From positions 28,223,433 to 28,287,432 of the forward strand of contig NC_030852.1 in assembly GCF_000208745.1 (NCBI RefSeq): a stretch of DNA of 64,000 bases, given 5' to 3'. This document shows positions 12,859 through 24,559 of the stretch, piece by piece. Source of the DNA: Theobroma cacao. Its lineage: Eukaryota > Streptophyta > Magnoliopsida > Malvales > Malvaceae. The notes below the pieces were generated by a model that searched no databases, was not told the DNA's origin, and saw nothing but the letters and a program-made list of their open reading frames with translations. Numbering within the stretch: position 1 is the stretch's first letter; every line of letters starts with the position of its first letter. The position numbers and the translations under genes were made by a program.

Positions 12859-15050
12859 TTACAGATTAAACATGACTTTAATGGCATTGCCACCAGCAGC
12901 ACTGGTTCGGAAAGCATCTTCTATACCCTTTTGAGAGAATCCAAACCTATGAGTTATAAGGGGCTTCACATCAATCTTTCCAGTCCTCAAGAATTCAATG
13001 CAGAGTGGCCACGTATTTCTATACCGGAATATGCCAAACACATCAATCTCCCTGTCAACCAGCAAACTCGTTAGCATTCCTCTAATATATATTCAATATG
13101 AAACAGGCGTAAAAGATAAATAAAGTAGAGAATCCATATTTTTGCTTAATTGCATGTCTTATTATACGATTAATATTCAAGCCAAGCTGCAACTCATAGT
13201 GTTGGTCTGATCAACTTAATTACAGTTTCTTTATAGCCGAATATCAACTTAATTACTTAAGAATCCTTTATTTTCCAAAACATAGAGGGGGACATTCGGC
13301 AAACCTCACTGCTGCCAGAGTGAGGGGGATAGTCATTTCGCTCTGCGCCAATCCAATAAGGCAAACTTTGCCACCAGCTCCAGTGGCTCTCAAAGCTGTA
13401 GACATGGTTTTGTTGAAACCAACACAATCAAAACTCACATCAATGCGTGAACTCATTGCATTTTGTATCTTCACTACTTCTTCACCCACATCCTGTGTAA
13501 TCATTTGGTGAGCGTCTAGACTTCAAAATCTAAAGCCTAAACTACATGGAGACGAAACAAACTTCTGGACCAAATGATGATGAAATTAACCTGAATATTT
13601 GTTGAAACTTGAACAATCTCATCTGCACCGAGATTCTTTGCAATAGATAGACGGCAATCATCAACATCACCTATGACAATTCTGGGGGCTCCGAATGCTC
13701 GAGCAGCCAATAAGGTAACAAGGCCTATGGGACCTGCTCCCATGATCAACACATTTGTGTCAGGACAAATGCCTGCCCGGCGACAGGCATGGACTCCAAC
13801 ACTGAGGGGTTCGCACATTGCTCCTTCTTCCAGGCTCACATTGTCAGGTAGTTTAAAACAGAGGTTTGCAGGATGCACCACCTGATAGCAGAAAACAAAA
13901 AGGATCAAGTTTCCATTAGTCAAGCAAACGGAATCTGTCTTGCCATAATGTGCTGGATAAATGCTGATCACCTTATTGGCAAGAGAGCCATTAGTTGGAG
14001 GAGATCCAAAGAACTTCATTTCTGGACAAAGATTGTAGCGTCCATCTCTGCAGATACCGCATCTCTGGCAACTAATGCCAGGCTCCAATGCCACACGATC
14101 TCCCACAGCCAGGTACTTCACTTCGCTCCCAACTTCTTCGATGATCCCAGCGCACTCATGTCCAATGACCATTGGTTTTTTCACAATAAAATTTGCACAT
14201 CTCATTGTCTAACAAGCATAGCATTTAGAACAGGGCCATCGAATATAATTAGAGCAATGGTATAAATAAAATACTAGAAGATGTAGCAGAGAGCAATTTA
14301 CCTCGAAATGGTGAACATCACTTCCGCATATGCCAAGAGCTTTTATACGCACTTTCACATCCTGAGGACCTAAGATAACAGATGATTTTTTTCACAACAT
14401 GAATGAGTATTAATTGCCTATCCAGCTAATTGGAATTCATAAATTGCAGATAATAGGGTAATCCAATCATGGTTGATAAACGCAATTTGATAATTGAAGT
14501 CTTACTCAAAAAAAGAAAGGATAAATTGGAGGGTAAGCGACATGATTAAGAAATGACAAGTCTGAAAAATTCAATTAAAGTTTTATCACCATTATAATTC
14601 GGTATTTATTATGACTCAAATTAGACAGTAGAACTATAACCACAGCCACCAAAACTGGTTATGGCTTTAGAGGCAACCAAATCATCATGCTCAAGTTTCA
14701 AGTTCAAGTTCGCAAGTAGTTTTTGAACTACACAGTGACCATTCCCGACTTGGGTCAGTGGTCTTCATGTCGTCGTCACACATTCAATATACTGGCTTTC
14801 AGTTAAGTACCATTTTCAAGCAAGAAGTTGAATCGTTAATTGGAGTAATCGCATAGCAAAATTTCTTCTTCTTTTCTGTTTTTGTATGTATTTTGCAGAT
14901 AAAAAATAAAGGTAAAAGTAAGATGATAACATTACCGAGAGGAGGAAGAAGGTAAGGTTGAATTTTAAGGGTTTTGATTCCAAGAAGCCAAGCTGCCATA
15001 TTCTTCTCCCCATCATCTTGGCCGGCCTTAGCTTGAGCAACGTGCGCCAT
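12859..15050 (-). CDS. sorbitol dehydrogenase family protein, class II (L-idonate dehydrogenase-like)
   Basis: Six coding exons on the minus strand: 15050-14936, 14369-14302, 14208-13972, 13881-13591, 13492-13305 and 13051-12859, all with GT-AG introns, giving 363 residues. It is a zinc-dependent medium-chain dehydrogenase. Catalytic zinc ligands are visible in GICGSD (Cys), GHE (His-Glu) and the CEPLSVG region (Glu). The structural zinc lobe is the four-cysteine CQRCGICRDGRYNLC, and the NAD fold has GAGPIG with an acidic DVDD turn. Compared with its neighbour it has VHHFE instead of VHFLK and FFGSPP instead of FFATPP. As I recall, His and Gly at such active-site positions separate class II enzymes, including grapevine L-idonate 5-dehydrogenase (tartrate synthesis), from class I polyol dehydrogenases. 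Substrate is therefore inferred. The enzyme is probably cytosolic, since no transit peptide is visible. Confidence 0.88.
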
Positions 15051-15499
15051 CTCTGATATCTTTGTCTCTGCCTCTCTGTCTCTCTCTCTCTCTCTCTGTC
15101 TCTCGCTCTCTCTCTGTAAGCACTTCGCACTGTCTTATCCTCTTCAAATAAGCTGAGTCCACGTTTTGATCCTCCTCGAAACAGCCAGTTGCATCTTGGT
15201 CTTTCCAAACGGTCTCGAGATGGTCAACGTCTACCCTCGTGTTATAATTTAGTTCCTCAAATGCTCGAATCATAAATAGGATAATACAGATGGGAAAACC
15301 CCATATTGTCCTCTGTAGCAACGATTCATTAGGTACCATTTAAATGGAAGACTGATTAATTCGAAATGTAAATCAATAACTCAATATGAATTCCAAAAGA
15401 AATTATTGAAAGAACTATCCGCATTTAATCCAACATAACTTGTTCTTCTTTTTACATCATTTGAGGTGTTTTATAAATTGTTCCATTTTTTATTTAATC

Positions 15500-15530
<31 letters not shown>

Positions 15531-15988
15531 GATACTCTTTTGTTTAATTGTTGAACACTATACAGTGGAAGAAATTTTCTCATCTCTAATAAAAGGGTTT
15601 CAACTTTTTGGCCTAAAAAATCTTGAAAATTCCTTGGCACTTTCCAATTTAACAAGAATTAAAATGTATTTGTCCACTCAATATCATTCACCACCCAATA
15701 TAAATAGTTGTTTATATGTATCTATTATTATCCTTTCTATCCATTTATTTTGTTTTTGCTATAGCTTTATGCTCTGAAGATTTGTGTAGCCTATTTTCCC
15801 ATTTTTTTAACATTTAATTTAGGGTAATAATTAAATCCTTTCTATATCCTTTTGTTTTTTTGTCGGTATCCTTTAATTAGTGAATAAGTTGTTTTTTAAA
15901 ACTAGAAAAAGATAAAGATATGATCATGCTTTGTATTTTACTGGAAAACTGCCAGAAAAGGAAGGGACCCGCTGAAAGTAATAATTGG

Positions 15989-15996
15989 TATATAAA
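15989..15996 (+). promoter_or_regulatory. candidate TATA box of the plus-strand SDH gene
   Basis: TATATAAA lies about 240 bp upstream of the ATG at 16233. If used, transcription would begin near 16020, inside the first copy of the 34-bp tandem duplication. Confidence 0.45.
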
Positions 15997-16004
15997 ATAG
16001 TTTA

Positions 16005-16078
16005 TCCACCACGTATTTCTGCTGGCATCAGATACCCCTCCACCACGTATTTCTGCTGGCATCAGATACCCCTCCACC
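16005..16078. repeat. perfect 34-bp tandem duplication upstream of an SDH gene
   Basis: Two identical 34-base units, each beginning tccaccacgtatttctgctg, occupy 16005-16038 and 16039-16072. The first six bases of a third unit follow. The perfect identity shows that the duplication is recent. It sits in the probable 5' leader or core promoter of the plus-strand SDH gene. Confidence 0.92.
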
Positions 16079-16232
16079 TCAAAGTCTTATCACAAACATT
16101 TTTGCAAAAGATATTCGAGAAGAGTAAAAACTTTAAGCAATTACTTTTATCTGGTCCTTTCTAAGCCAAGTCCAGTTTGTGACTCTTGAGGGTGCAACTG
16201 CGTGAGTGTGTCCATTCAAGGGAAGCAGGAAT

Positions 16233-19200
16233 ATGGGCAAAGGAGGGAAATCTCATGAAGAAGCCAGTATTGGAGAAGAAGAAAACATGGCTGCTTGGCT
16301 TGTGGGTCTCAACACCCTCAAAATTCAACCATTCAAGCTCCCGCCTCTTGGTATGATGTTTTTTATCGGTTTCTAGCTGTTGTTTTCCTCCTGGGTTCTT
16401 TGAATGGATTTCATCTTTTAGATTTTATTTGAATTTGTGACTTGAGGTTTTTGATAAACCCTTTTGATTGTGTTCTCTGAAAATGTTTTTAAGGACCCCG
16501 TGATGTCAGAGTTAGGATGAAAGCTGTTGGTATCTGTGGAAGTGATGTTCACTTTCTCAAGGTACATATATATATCCTTGTTGCATCTAGCTCTTGCTCT
16601 TCTACTGTGCATTAATCAAATGTTATTTGTATTAAGACTTACCAGATTTTGATAGGTTAGCAAAGCTTCTGTTTTGTTGCTGAGACTGTAAAAAATGAAT
16701 TGAAGTCAGTAATTTTAGTCTTGTTAGTTGTTACAAGTATTTGACTTGAGTAAATTTGCCTCCTTTCCTAAACTATTGTGTGGTATGCAAACAGAAACTA
16801 GGACAGGTTTTCTACCCTTTTACCTTCATTTCTTTGCCAATCAAATTGATAATGAATAAAATTTTTCAGGAAGAAAGAAATAAATTTGTGCGTTTATTTT
16901 TCTTATCTTTGCCATTAGGTTTAATTGTAATTTGTTTATATGTTTGTAGACATTGAGGTTGGCAGATTTTGTGGTAAAAGAACCAATGGTGATTGGGCAT
17001 GAGTGTGCTGGGATCATAGAGGAGGTTGGAGGTGAAGTCAAGAATTTAGTTCCTGGAGACCGTGTGGCATTGGAACCGGGGATCAGTTGCTGGCGATGTG
17101 ATCTTTGCAAGGAAGGTCGATACAATCTATGCCCTGAAATGAAGTTTTTTGCCACACCACCAGTTCATGGTTCTCTTGCTAATCAGGTGAACCTATAAGC
17201 TGAATTTCATTATAAAAAAACGATCTAGTTTTTTATTAGTGCTGCATCTTGCTAGTGCTAGTTTAACATGGTTTATGCCATTCTAGAATACAGCAACATA
17301 ATATGCATTGAATCAACCATAGAAAGAGTGAAACTCAGAATGGTGCATATCTGTTACAGTGAGTAAATATTTTTTTAGGGGACCTTGATCCAAAAATTCT
17401 CAAGTATATTTTAGAGGTTTATTAACGGGTATTCTTCAATTTTCAGATTCAAAAGGCTTCAAGGATAAAGTTCTGTCAATTTAAATTGGGCCCTTTGTGT
17501 GTAAAAGTGCTACTTACTTGGTTAATAACTCCTTTAGTTGTTTCTATTTTGGTCTCTGTTGAATATAATGTTTGTTGTACTTCTAAATGTCATCTCATTA
17601 CATCTAAAGTCATGCTTGATGTGAGACCTTAAAACACAAACAAGCCAAGACTTTTCTTACTATGTGGAGAATGAGAACTTTGAATTACAAAATAAATATG
17701 GTTATGTGATCATCTTCAAAACTAGTGTAATCATGGAGATTTGTGCTACAGGCAAGTTGGTATTAAAGGTTTGGCTTATGTTAAATTAAACTGCCATCCA
17801 TGCTAGGAGGGTTATGGTAAGAATGTAATGACTTTCTCATTTAAAAGTAGAGTTCTGGAAAATGCATTAGCAGCGTATTATATGAATGTTGGTCATTGTC
17901 TTTTGCATTTTTTTATAGAGATTGGAATGAATTTGATGGAATCGAATCTTTAGGACTGCTAATATATGAGTTGATTTGAATGTAGGTTGTGCATCCTGCA
18001 GATTTATGTTTCAAACTACCTGACAATGTGAGCTTGGAAGAAGGGGCTATGTGTGAGCCCTTGAGTGTAGGGGTTCATGCTTGTCGCCGAGCTAATATTG
18101 GTCCAGGAAAAAATGTGTTGGTCATGGGAGCAGGACCTATAGGGCTTGTTACGATGCTGGCAGCTCGTGCTTTTGGGGCACCTAGAATTGTTGTTGTAGA
18201 TGTGGATGACAATCGATTATCTGTTGCTAAGGATCTTGGTGCAGATGGAGTTGTTAAAGTTTCAACAAATATGCAGGTTCATAACATCCTTAAAGTCCCT
18301 TTTTCTTTTCATAGAAATTCTTATCATTTCAGTTCCTTTTAAATCACCATTATTTCAAATGTCATGATTTCATTCAAATTTTATGATATTCAATATTTAT
18401 TGGAACTTCAGTTTGAAGTTGGCACCAGCAGGCATTTTATGCAGACTTGTTAAAGGGTATCTCTTAAAGAATTGCTTTATTTCATGATGAACAATCATTA
18501 GGAATTCATTTTTATCAGGATTTTGGTGATTTTGACATTGCTCAACTAAAGGTTTGTCAAATATATAATGTCATGAGTATCTTTTACTCCATTGTCAGAC
18601 TTGTAGTCACTTTTGTGTTCTAATTTTATTATATTACAGGATGTGCCTGAAGAAGTTGAAAGAATATGTAAAGTGATGGGAGCAGGAGTGGATGTAAGCT
18701 TTGATTGTGCAGGCTTTAACAAAACGATGTCAACTGCTTTGAGTGCCACTCGTGCTGGTGGCAAGGTTTGCCTTGTGGGAATGGGCCATTCTGAGATGAC
18801 TGTCCCACTCACTCCAGCTGCTGCAAGGTACTTATTTTATTGACTTATTTAACTCATGGTGAAAATTTTTAGTTATATAAGAATGGTTTATGAGTAATAG
18901 AATTTTAGGAGTTAGACATAGTAAAGTGTTGAAATGTGATAGGCACAAAAGAAAATTGTACCAAATGTTGCAACAATTTGTAGAATATTTAGGTAGATAT
19001 TAAACCTATGATTTCAGGTGTGTTTGGCACTGTGCTCTTTCACCACCCAAAGGTGATGGTTTTCACAAAATGCAGGGAGGTTGATATTATTGGAATCTTC
19101 CGGTATAAGAACACTTGGCCTTTGTGCCTTGAGTTTCTAAGGAGCGGTAAGATTGATGTGAAGCCCCTCATAACCCACAGGTATGGGTTTTCCCAGAAAG

Positions 19201-19268
19201 AGGTGGAAGAAGCTTTTGAGACCAGTGCTCGTGGTGGCAATGCCATTAAGGTCATGTTTAATCTGTGA
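16233..19268 (+). CDS. SDH: sorbitol dehydrogenase, class I (NAD-dependent polyol dehydrogenase)
   Basis: Six coding exons: 16233-16350, 16494-16561, 16950-17186, 17986-18276, 18640-18827 and 19076-19268, giving 364 residues. Exons 2 to 6 have exactly the same lengths as in the divergent neighbour, so the pair arose by duplication of the whole gene. Sorbitol dehydrogenase oxidises sorbitol and related polyols to ketoses with NAD and catalytic zinc. The zinc ligands are visible in GICGSD, GHECAG and CEPLSVG, the structural zinc cysteines in [15 protein letters not shown], and the nucleotide-binding GAGPIG motif is followed by VVVDVDD. The sequence is close to the canonical plant enzyme (At5g51970), including [14 protein letters not shown] and [11 protein letters not shown]. 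The ATG chosen is in frame with NMAAWLVG, as in Arabidopsis. No targeting peptide is seen, so it is probably cytosolic. Confidence 0.92.
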
Positions 19269-20028
19269 CTTCAACAGGGATTAAGAATACTGCTATGTTA
19301 TTATAGCATTTAAGTAAAGAAAGGTGGGAGGTCAAAAACAGATGCATATTGCCAACAAAGTAGTAGCATGTGGGAACCAGCTACATAACATAATGGACTT
19401 TTCTTAAGCCTCTGGCTGTACATGCAATAAATTTTTGATGGTTTTGCATATGACCATACCTTGTGTTTTTTCACAAAAGATGCACTAATACTTAATGTTT
19501 TGTTTTGTTATGTAGCATCTGTTTGTTTATTGTTTTTGTTATTTGCTTTCTACTTTTAAAATAAAATATGAAGTACGCTTTTTTGAATATAAAAGCAGAA
19601 AATATCTAAAGAAACAAAGAGCATTTAATTGAATAAAACTGTTGCTGACACAACCAGCCAGCAAAATTGATTCCAAGGGAAACAACATACAGGAAGAAAG
19701 GCACGGCAAAAAGGGTCAAAGGAGGAGAGCAGCTAGGCGAGGGAGAAACCAAGATACCACTTCAACTTGGCACATTGAATACTAAATTCCCAACGTCAGA
19801 ATGCTACAATTTATGAGTTATTATGGCACACACTAAGCTGACGGGCTTGGTGCTGCAAAACATTCCACCAGCAACCCAAAATTGTTTTTCTCTATTTCCT
19901 AATTTCTCCCGCAAACTTACAAACTACAAAAGACCTTCCCATAAGGATGAACAAAAAAAAAATCAAATAATTAACATAAAAAATACATAATGATGAATAT
20001 GTTATAAGAAATGACATGACACGACACA
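19269..20028. other. tail-to-tail spacer between SDH and ZFWD genes
   Basis: Convergent 3' ends. The interval should hold both 3' untranslated regions. I see no further gene. Confidence 0.5.
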
Positions 20029-21666
20029 TCAGGACGTGGCAATTGGTTGTGCCCACTTCCATACTCTATAACCGGTTCCATCCCCAGTGAAAAACAGGCC
20101 ACCAGGGCCTACCTCAATAGCACGAATCTCCTGCTTAGCAAAAATTTTACCCCTCTCCGAAAACCTTCAGCAAAAGAAATACAGTATTCCGATAAGCACC
20201 TTGAAAGGACCCAAATAAGGCGCAACAACATGTAGATCTGCACTAGGATAAAATTAAGTCTCCATTAAAACTTACGAGGGCAAATCATATAGCCGGACAG
20301 AATTGTCATTGCATGTGCATAGCAAGACGGGCTTGGATTCTGAGTCATGCATTCCACGAAGATTAAGGAGGCCCTGGTAACAGCAACCCACAGTACAAGT
20401 GTTAAAATTCCACAAGATCCTGAGTAAATTACATTGAAAAGCTGAAGATAGAATCGGAACAATTTACAATTTTGCATGTCTACATAAATCTGACAATGCA
20501 CTTTAACACTTTTAACTAAACCATTCTCCCAAAATAATTATATTTTTTTTGGTGCATTAAACCACCAGATACTTGAATTGTCTTTTTCATTCAGACTGTC
20601 AAGACAAACTTGAAACATTTGCATTTTGCACTACAGTGAACAAATCTAAACTTTGATGATGATCTATATCAAGAATAGATGCATGGATATTGAAGATCAA
20701 GCTACCTTGACCCTAGCAAATCAAAGAACCTTCTAGAAACAAACTGACTACACAAATTAAACTTTTTCCTACATGTAACCATCTTACAACCTACTTGAAA
20801 GTTCCAAACACAAGCAAACTTGCCACACCCTAAGGCTTTTATTGCAACCTGTAACCAATAAAGCTCTGTTTGGTTCATACTTTTACTATTTGCTTTTTGC
20901 CTTTTTCTTTTTTGACCAAAAATGAATATAACACAAAAGGCAATAATTAAAAAATAAATATATAAAAAAAAGAGAAACAGCAAAAAGCAAAAGTACCAAT
21001 CAAACAGAGCCTAAATATTCCTAGAAGCAGTTTTTATGATGAAATAAAACTCAAAAAAAGAGATTGGGTTGCTGTAGTGGTCAAGACATGCTCAATCATC
21101 TACAAAATTTGAAACTGTAAGTAGGAACATCCATATTCTTCAACTCTTCTGCCCAGATCACCAAAATATTAGAGATTATCAAATCTCCCAACTACTGAAA
21201 AGCAGATTCAATCCCCCACATTCTCAGCATACCTCTTAAGTCCTTAGGCTTAAACCTCACAACATATAAATCAGTTATTTTTAAAACCCACAGGTGTTCC
21301 AGGAAAAGGGATGAGATGGCCTTTACTGGTATTAATTTAGAGTTCTAATGCCTTAAAGGGTCATACTCAGAGAATTTTCAAAAAAAAATATATTTTGGTA
21401 GAAGAAATAGCATCCTCTTTCTTTTCTCCCCCTATGCCTGTACATTACAGAAATAGCATACACAAGAAACTTACAGACACCAAGAACATAGGGTTAAACC
21501 CTCAGGACTCAAATAGAAACTTAACTAAAAATCAAAAAGCATCAGCTAGAAAAGCAAGTTGATACAATCTAAGTCTCTCAAAATCAACTATCCTCTTTTC
21601 CATCCCAGCCATTCTCCCAAAAACTTTGTCCCATAAGGTGACTTCATAAACTCAAATGCAGAGCAT

Positions 21667-21711
<45 letters not shown>

Positions 21712-21766
21712 NNNNNNNNNNNNNNNNNNTAAGGCTGACCTCATAAACTACAAATAGCAGAGCATA

Positions 21767-21812
<46 letters not shown>

Positions 21813-24559
21813 ACACATCAGACAAAGCCAAGTAGCACTCTCTCCCCTCAATCATCATCTTCATTTTAAATAACCACCCACCACAGCTTCACCTTCCATT
21901 CTCCAGTCACTGCCACCTCTAATAACTAGCATAAACTACAAGCACAAGACCATTGCTGATCTCCTCTTCTCTACATTCAGTTTTTCCTTCTCTCATTCTG
22001 TCCTCAACCCCTTTCCTTCTTAGGACTAATTGAGTTAAAATCAAAATACAGCATAATAGCGTATAGATGAAAAAACATACATGTTCCTCGTTGTGAGTGT
22101 ATGTCACTTCCAAGTTTCCATTCTCAGTAGCCACCCACACCTGCACAAAAAAATTAATTTCAAACAACTTTACCTTTAATGACAGGAAAAAAATAACCAA
22201 AATAAAATTTCAAAAATAACCAAAAAATAGAATTCACCTTTATTGTTTGGTCCAATGAACATGATAATAGAAATTGTTCCCAGCAAAGCAAGGACATCAC
22301 AACATTATGGTGCTCTGTCAGAGTCTGTAGACACTGCAAAGTTTCCAGGCTCCAGACCTGGAAGAAAACAACCAATATGTTAGTAATAAAGACAATATTT
22401 TAAAAAAGAAAAAGAAAATAAAGGAATAACAACAAAACATACTATTAATGGTGGTATGAAACTACAAAGTTTCTCAATCAGCAATATCAAATACAGATGA
22501 CAAAAACTAGCTTACCCTTATAGAATGGTCCATGGAACCAGAGTAAAGTCTATTAGCTCCAACAACTAAAGATACAACTGCAAGGGTATGACTTTTAAGT
22601 GATGCCGCTGCTTCAAAGCTATTGGTGATGGCATTAAATTTCCATGCTAATATAGTCCCATCCTGCACAAACAGATATTGTTTCCTAAGGATCAGGAATA
22701 GGGTGCCAGAGAATAGAGAGATGGAAGTCCTTGAAATGATGTAAGTGCGTTCTTGAGTGGGATTCATCCAGCACAAACTTCAACTTTGACTCCTAAAAAA
22801 TCAAGCTTTTAGAAAAGCTCATTTCTTAGGTTAAAGTTCTTGCAAGTAAGTCACAATTTACGAGATGATGAATGTCAGAGGGCCAAAAAGAACATGCCTT
22901 AATTTGATGAATTATTGTTGCACAGTCTTACATATCGCATAAACCATAATTGAAAACATGATGATTTAAGGTGACCAACCATACAGAGTGAACATGGAAT
23001 TTTGAATGCAAAAAGGAAAATGAAAGCAATATACTAGTACTTAAAAGATTACCTGTGTCCCAGCGAAGAGCAAATCATTACCCACAACCATAGCATAAAC
23101 TTGTCCAACAGGTCCAGTAAGACTGAGCTCATAGTTAGTTTGGGTGTTCCATGCCTGCAATATCATTGTTGTTGAGCCCAGTAATGGAAGTTGAAATGAG
23201 ATAGTAATATAATTAGAGAAAAAAACAACGGGTAAAGAATTTGCCTCACATATTACCTTGACAATATTCGGTATGCCAACAAACAGCCAAGGACCTTCAC
23301 TAATCATGCAACCCACTTCACCACCAAGATTAATCACACACGTACACTACATAAAAGCCCAAAGACAATACATCAGACACAACTATATTGCTTGGTCTCT
23401 ATGATGACACTGGTGATATAATTAAATGAAGAAAAAAAGGAAACTACCCAAGCAATCATCCAATCTAAATTTAGGGTTCTCTTTTTAATCTCTGATAATA
23501 ATTAAGAGAATTTACCTAAATGATAATTGCTAACAAAAGCTAGTACACAAAGTAATTTCCATCAGTAATTGACTCTCCCTTTACTTTCAGATCATAAATT
23601 AGTAGGTGATCTGAGTGATCGCTTGAATGTTTAGCAATTTAGTGATTCCATAGACACATAAATACCATCCTTTAAGTTATCTGATAGTGCACAGTTACTA
23701 AAAGCAATCGACCCTTGGCATCTTCGCCAGTAATAATTTGATCAGACAGTATACAACTGGATAATTCAGAAGAATTTTATGAAGAATTCTTTTCTTTAAA
23801 TTGATTTGAATCCCATGCTTAATCGAGTTCCAACAGATACATAAACTTCTTTTCTTTAGGTGCTACTAGAGCTAAATTAAAACCCCAACTATAAAGGATA
23901 AAGTGACAAAGTTAAGCACAACCTGACCAGAGTTGGTATCCCAAGCCCTAACAGTCTCATCTTTACTCCCCGTATAGAGCTTATCCAACCCTGCTGGCAG
24001 CGCAATTCCACTAACAACCTGTCCACAAATCAAACCCGTTATCATCATCATCAAATTCAGATAGTCCCACAAATTAGCAGCACAAAAACACAGAAAAGAA
24101 AAGAGAACAGGCACTTACTTTTTGGTGCCCATCAAGGTGACTCAACATCGTAAAACCTTCCCCTAGACTCCAAGAATGTAAAAACCTACACTTGTCCCCA
24201 TAATTACAGTTCCCTTGCACCCAATAGTTACATACTTTCTCTGTCTTTCTAACCACCTTATTAGCTCCCATTCTCCCCCAACTATTATGATGATTATTAT
24301 TGAAGTTCGGGCCTCGTCGTGCGGCCGGACCCGAGAATCCGGAATCATCAGCGAAACGTTTGGGGGCACCCGATCCGTTCGCAGTGGCGGCGGGCCCCGG
24401 AGCAGGCAGTTCGCGGTGCAAGAAAGGGCATGGGAAACGGTTGCACTTACCGGCCCGCCAATGGTAACAAACTTTCTGGTGTTTGGAGGAGTCGGTTGGA
24501 GCGGTCGAGGGACCGCCGAGTCGGTTGAAGACGCGCCTGTTGCCACCGTCTAAATCCAT
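20029..24559 (-). CDS. ZFWD: CCCH zinc finger and WD40 repeat protein (ZFWD family)
   Basis: Nine coding exons on the minus strand: 24559-24119, 24018-23923, 23346-23257, 23154-23053, 22662-22516, 22357-22238, 22140-22081, 20373-20276 and 20164-20029, giving 429 residues with the frame kept throughout. Exon 1 encodes two CCCH fingers (CYHWRAGKCNRFPCPFLH and CNYWVQGNCNYGDKCRFLH) separated by a Gly/Asn-rich linker. The remaining exons encode a WD40 propeller, with blades seen in KLYTGSKDETVRAWD, RLYSGSMDHSIRVWS and LLSCSLDQTIKVWV, and end in TGYRVWKWAQP. The length and layout match plant ZFWD1/ZFWD2 (C3H48 and relatives). A role in RNA binding or as a protein scaffold is likely from the domains, but no molecular function is established to my knowledge. 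Intron 7 (22080-20374) is very long and contains a MITE, CT microsatellites and an assembly gap. Confidence 0.93.
20862..21011. mobile_element. MITE, Tourist/PIF-Harbinger-like, inside a ZFWD intron
   Basis: A 150-bp element has terminal inverted repeats of about 35-40 bp. The left end reads agctctgtttggttcatact and the right end, reverse-complemented, reads ggctctgtttgattggtact. It is flanked by the trinucleotide TAA on both sides (20859-20861 and 21012-21014). TAA/TTA target duplications with a GG-CTGTTTGGT-like end are typical of Tourist MITEs. There is no coding capacity, so movement would depend on a transposase made elsewhere. Confidence 0.75.
21634..21811. repeat. duplicated sequence with CT microsatellites around a gap
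   Basis: A stretch starting taaggtgacttcataaactc at 21634 and ending in a (CT)n tract (about 21673-21711) is repeated almost identically at 21730-21811, with a few indels. The 18 Ns lie exactly between the two copies. This looks like one locus assembled twice rather than a real duplication. Confidence 0.75.
21712..21729. other. assembly gap of 18 Ns
   Basis: The only ambiguous bases in the window. The gap falls in ZFWD intron 7 directly after a long CT dinucleotide run, so no exon is disturbed. Confidence 0.99.

Larger units (their letters stand above)
15051..16232. promoter_or_regulatory. shared divergent promoter region of the two SDH genes
   Basis: The two paralogues point away from each other across 1.2 kb. 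The minus-strand gene has a CT/GA-rich leader (plus-strand CT run at 15063-15118). The middle is AT-rich with a (TA)n run at about 15507-15531. On the plus side there is a TATA box and a 34-bp tandem duplication, both listed separately. Confidence 0.65.
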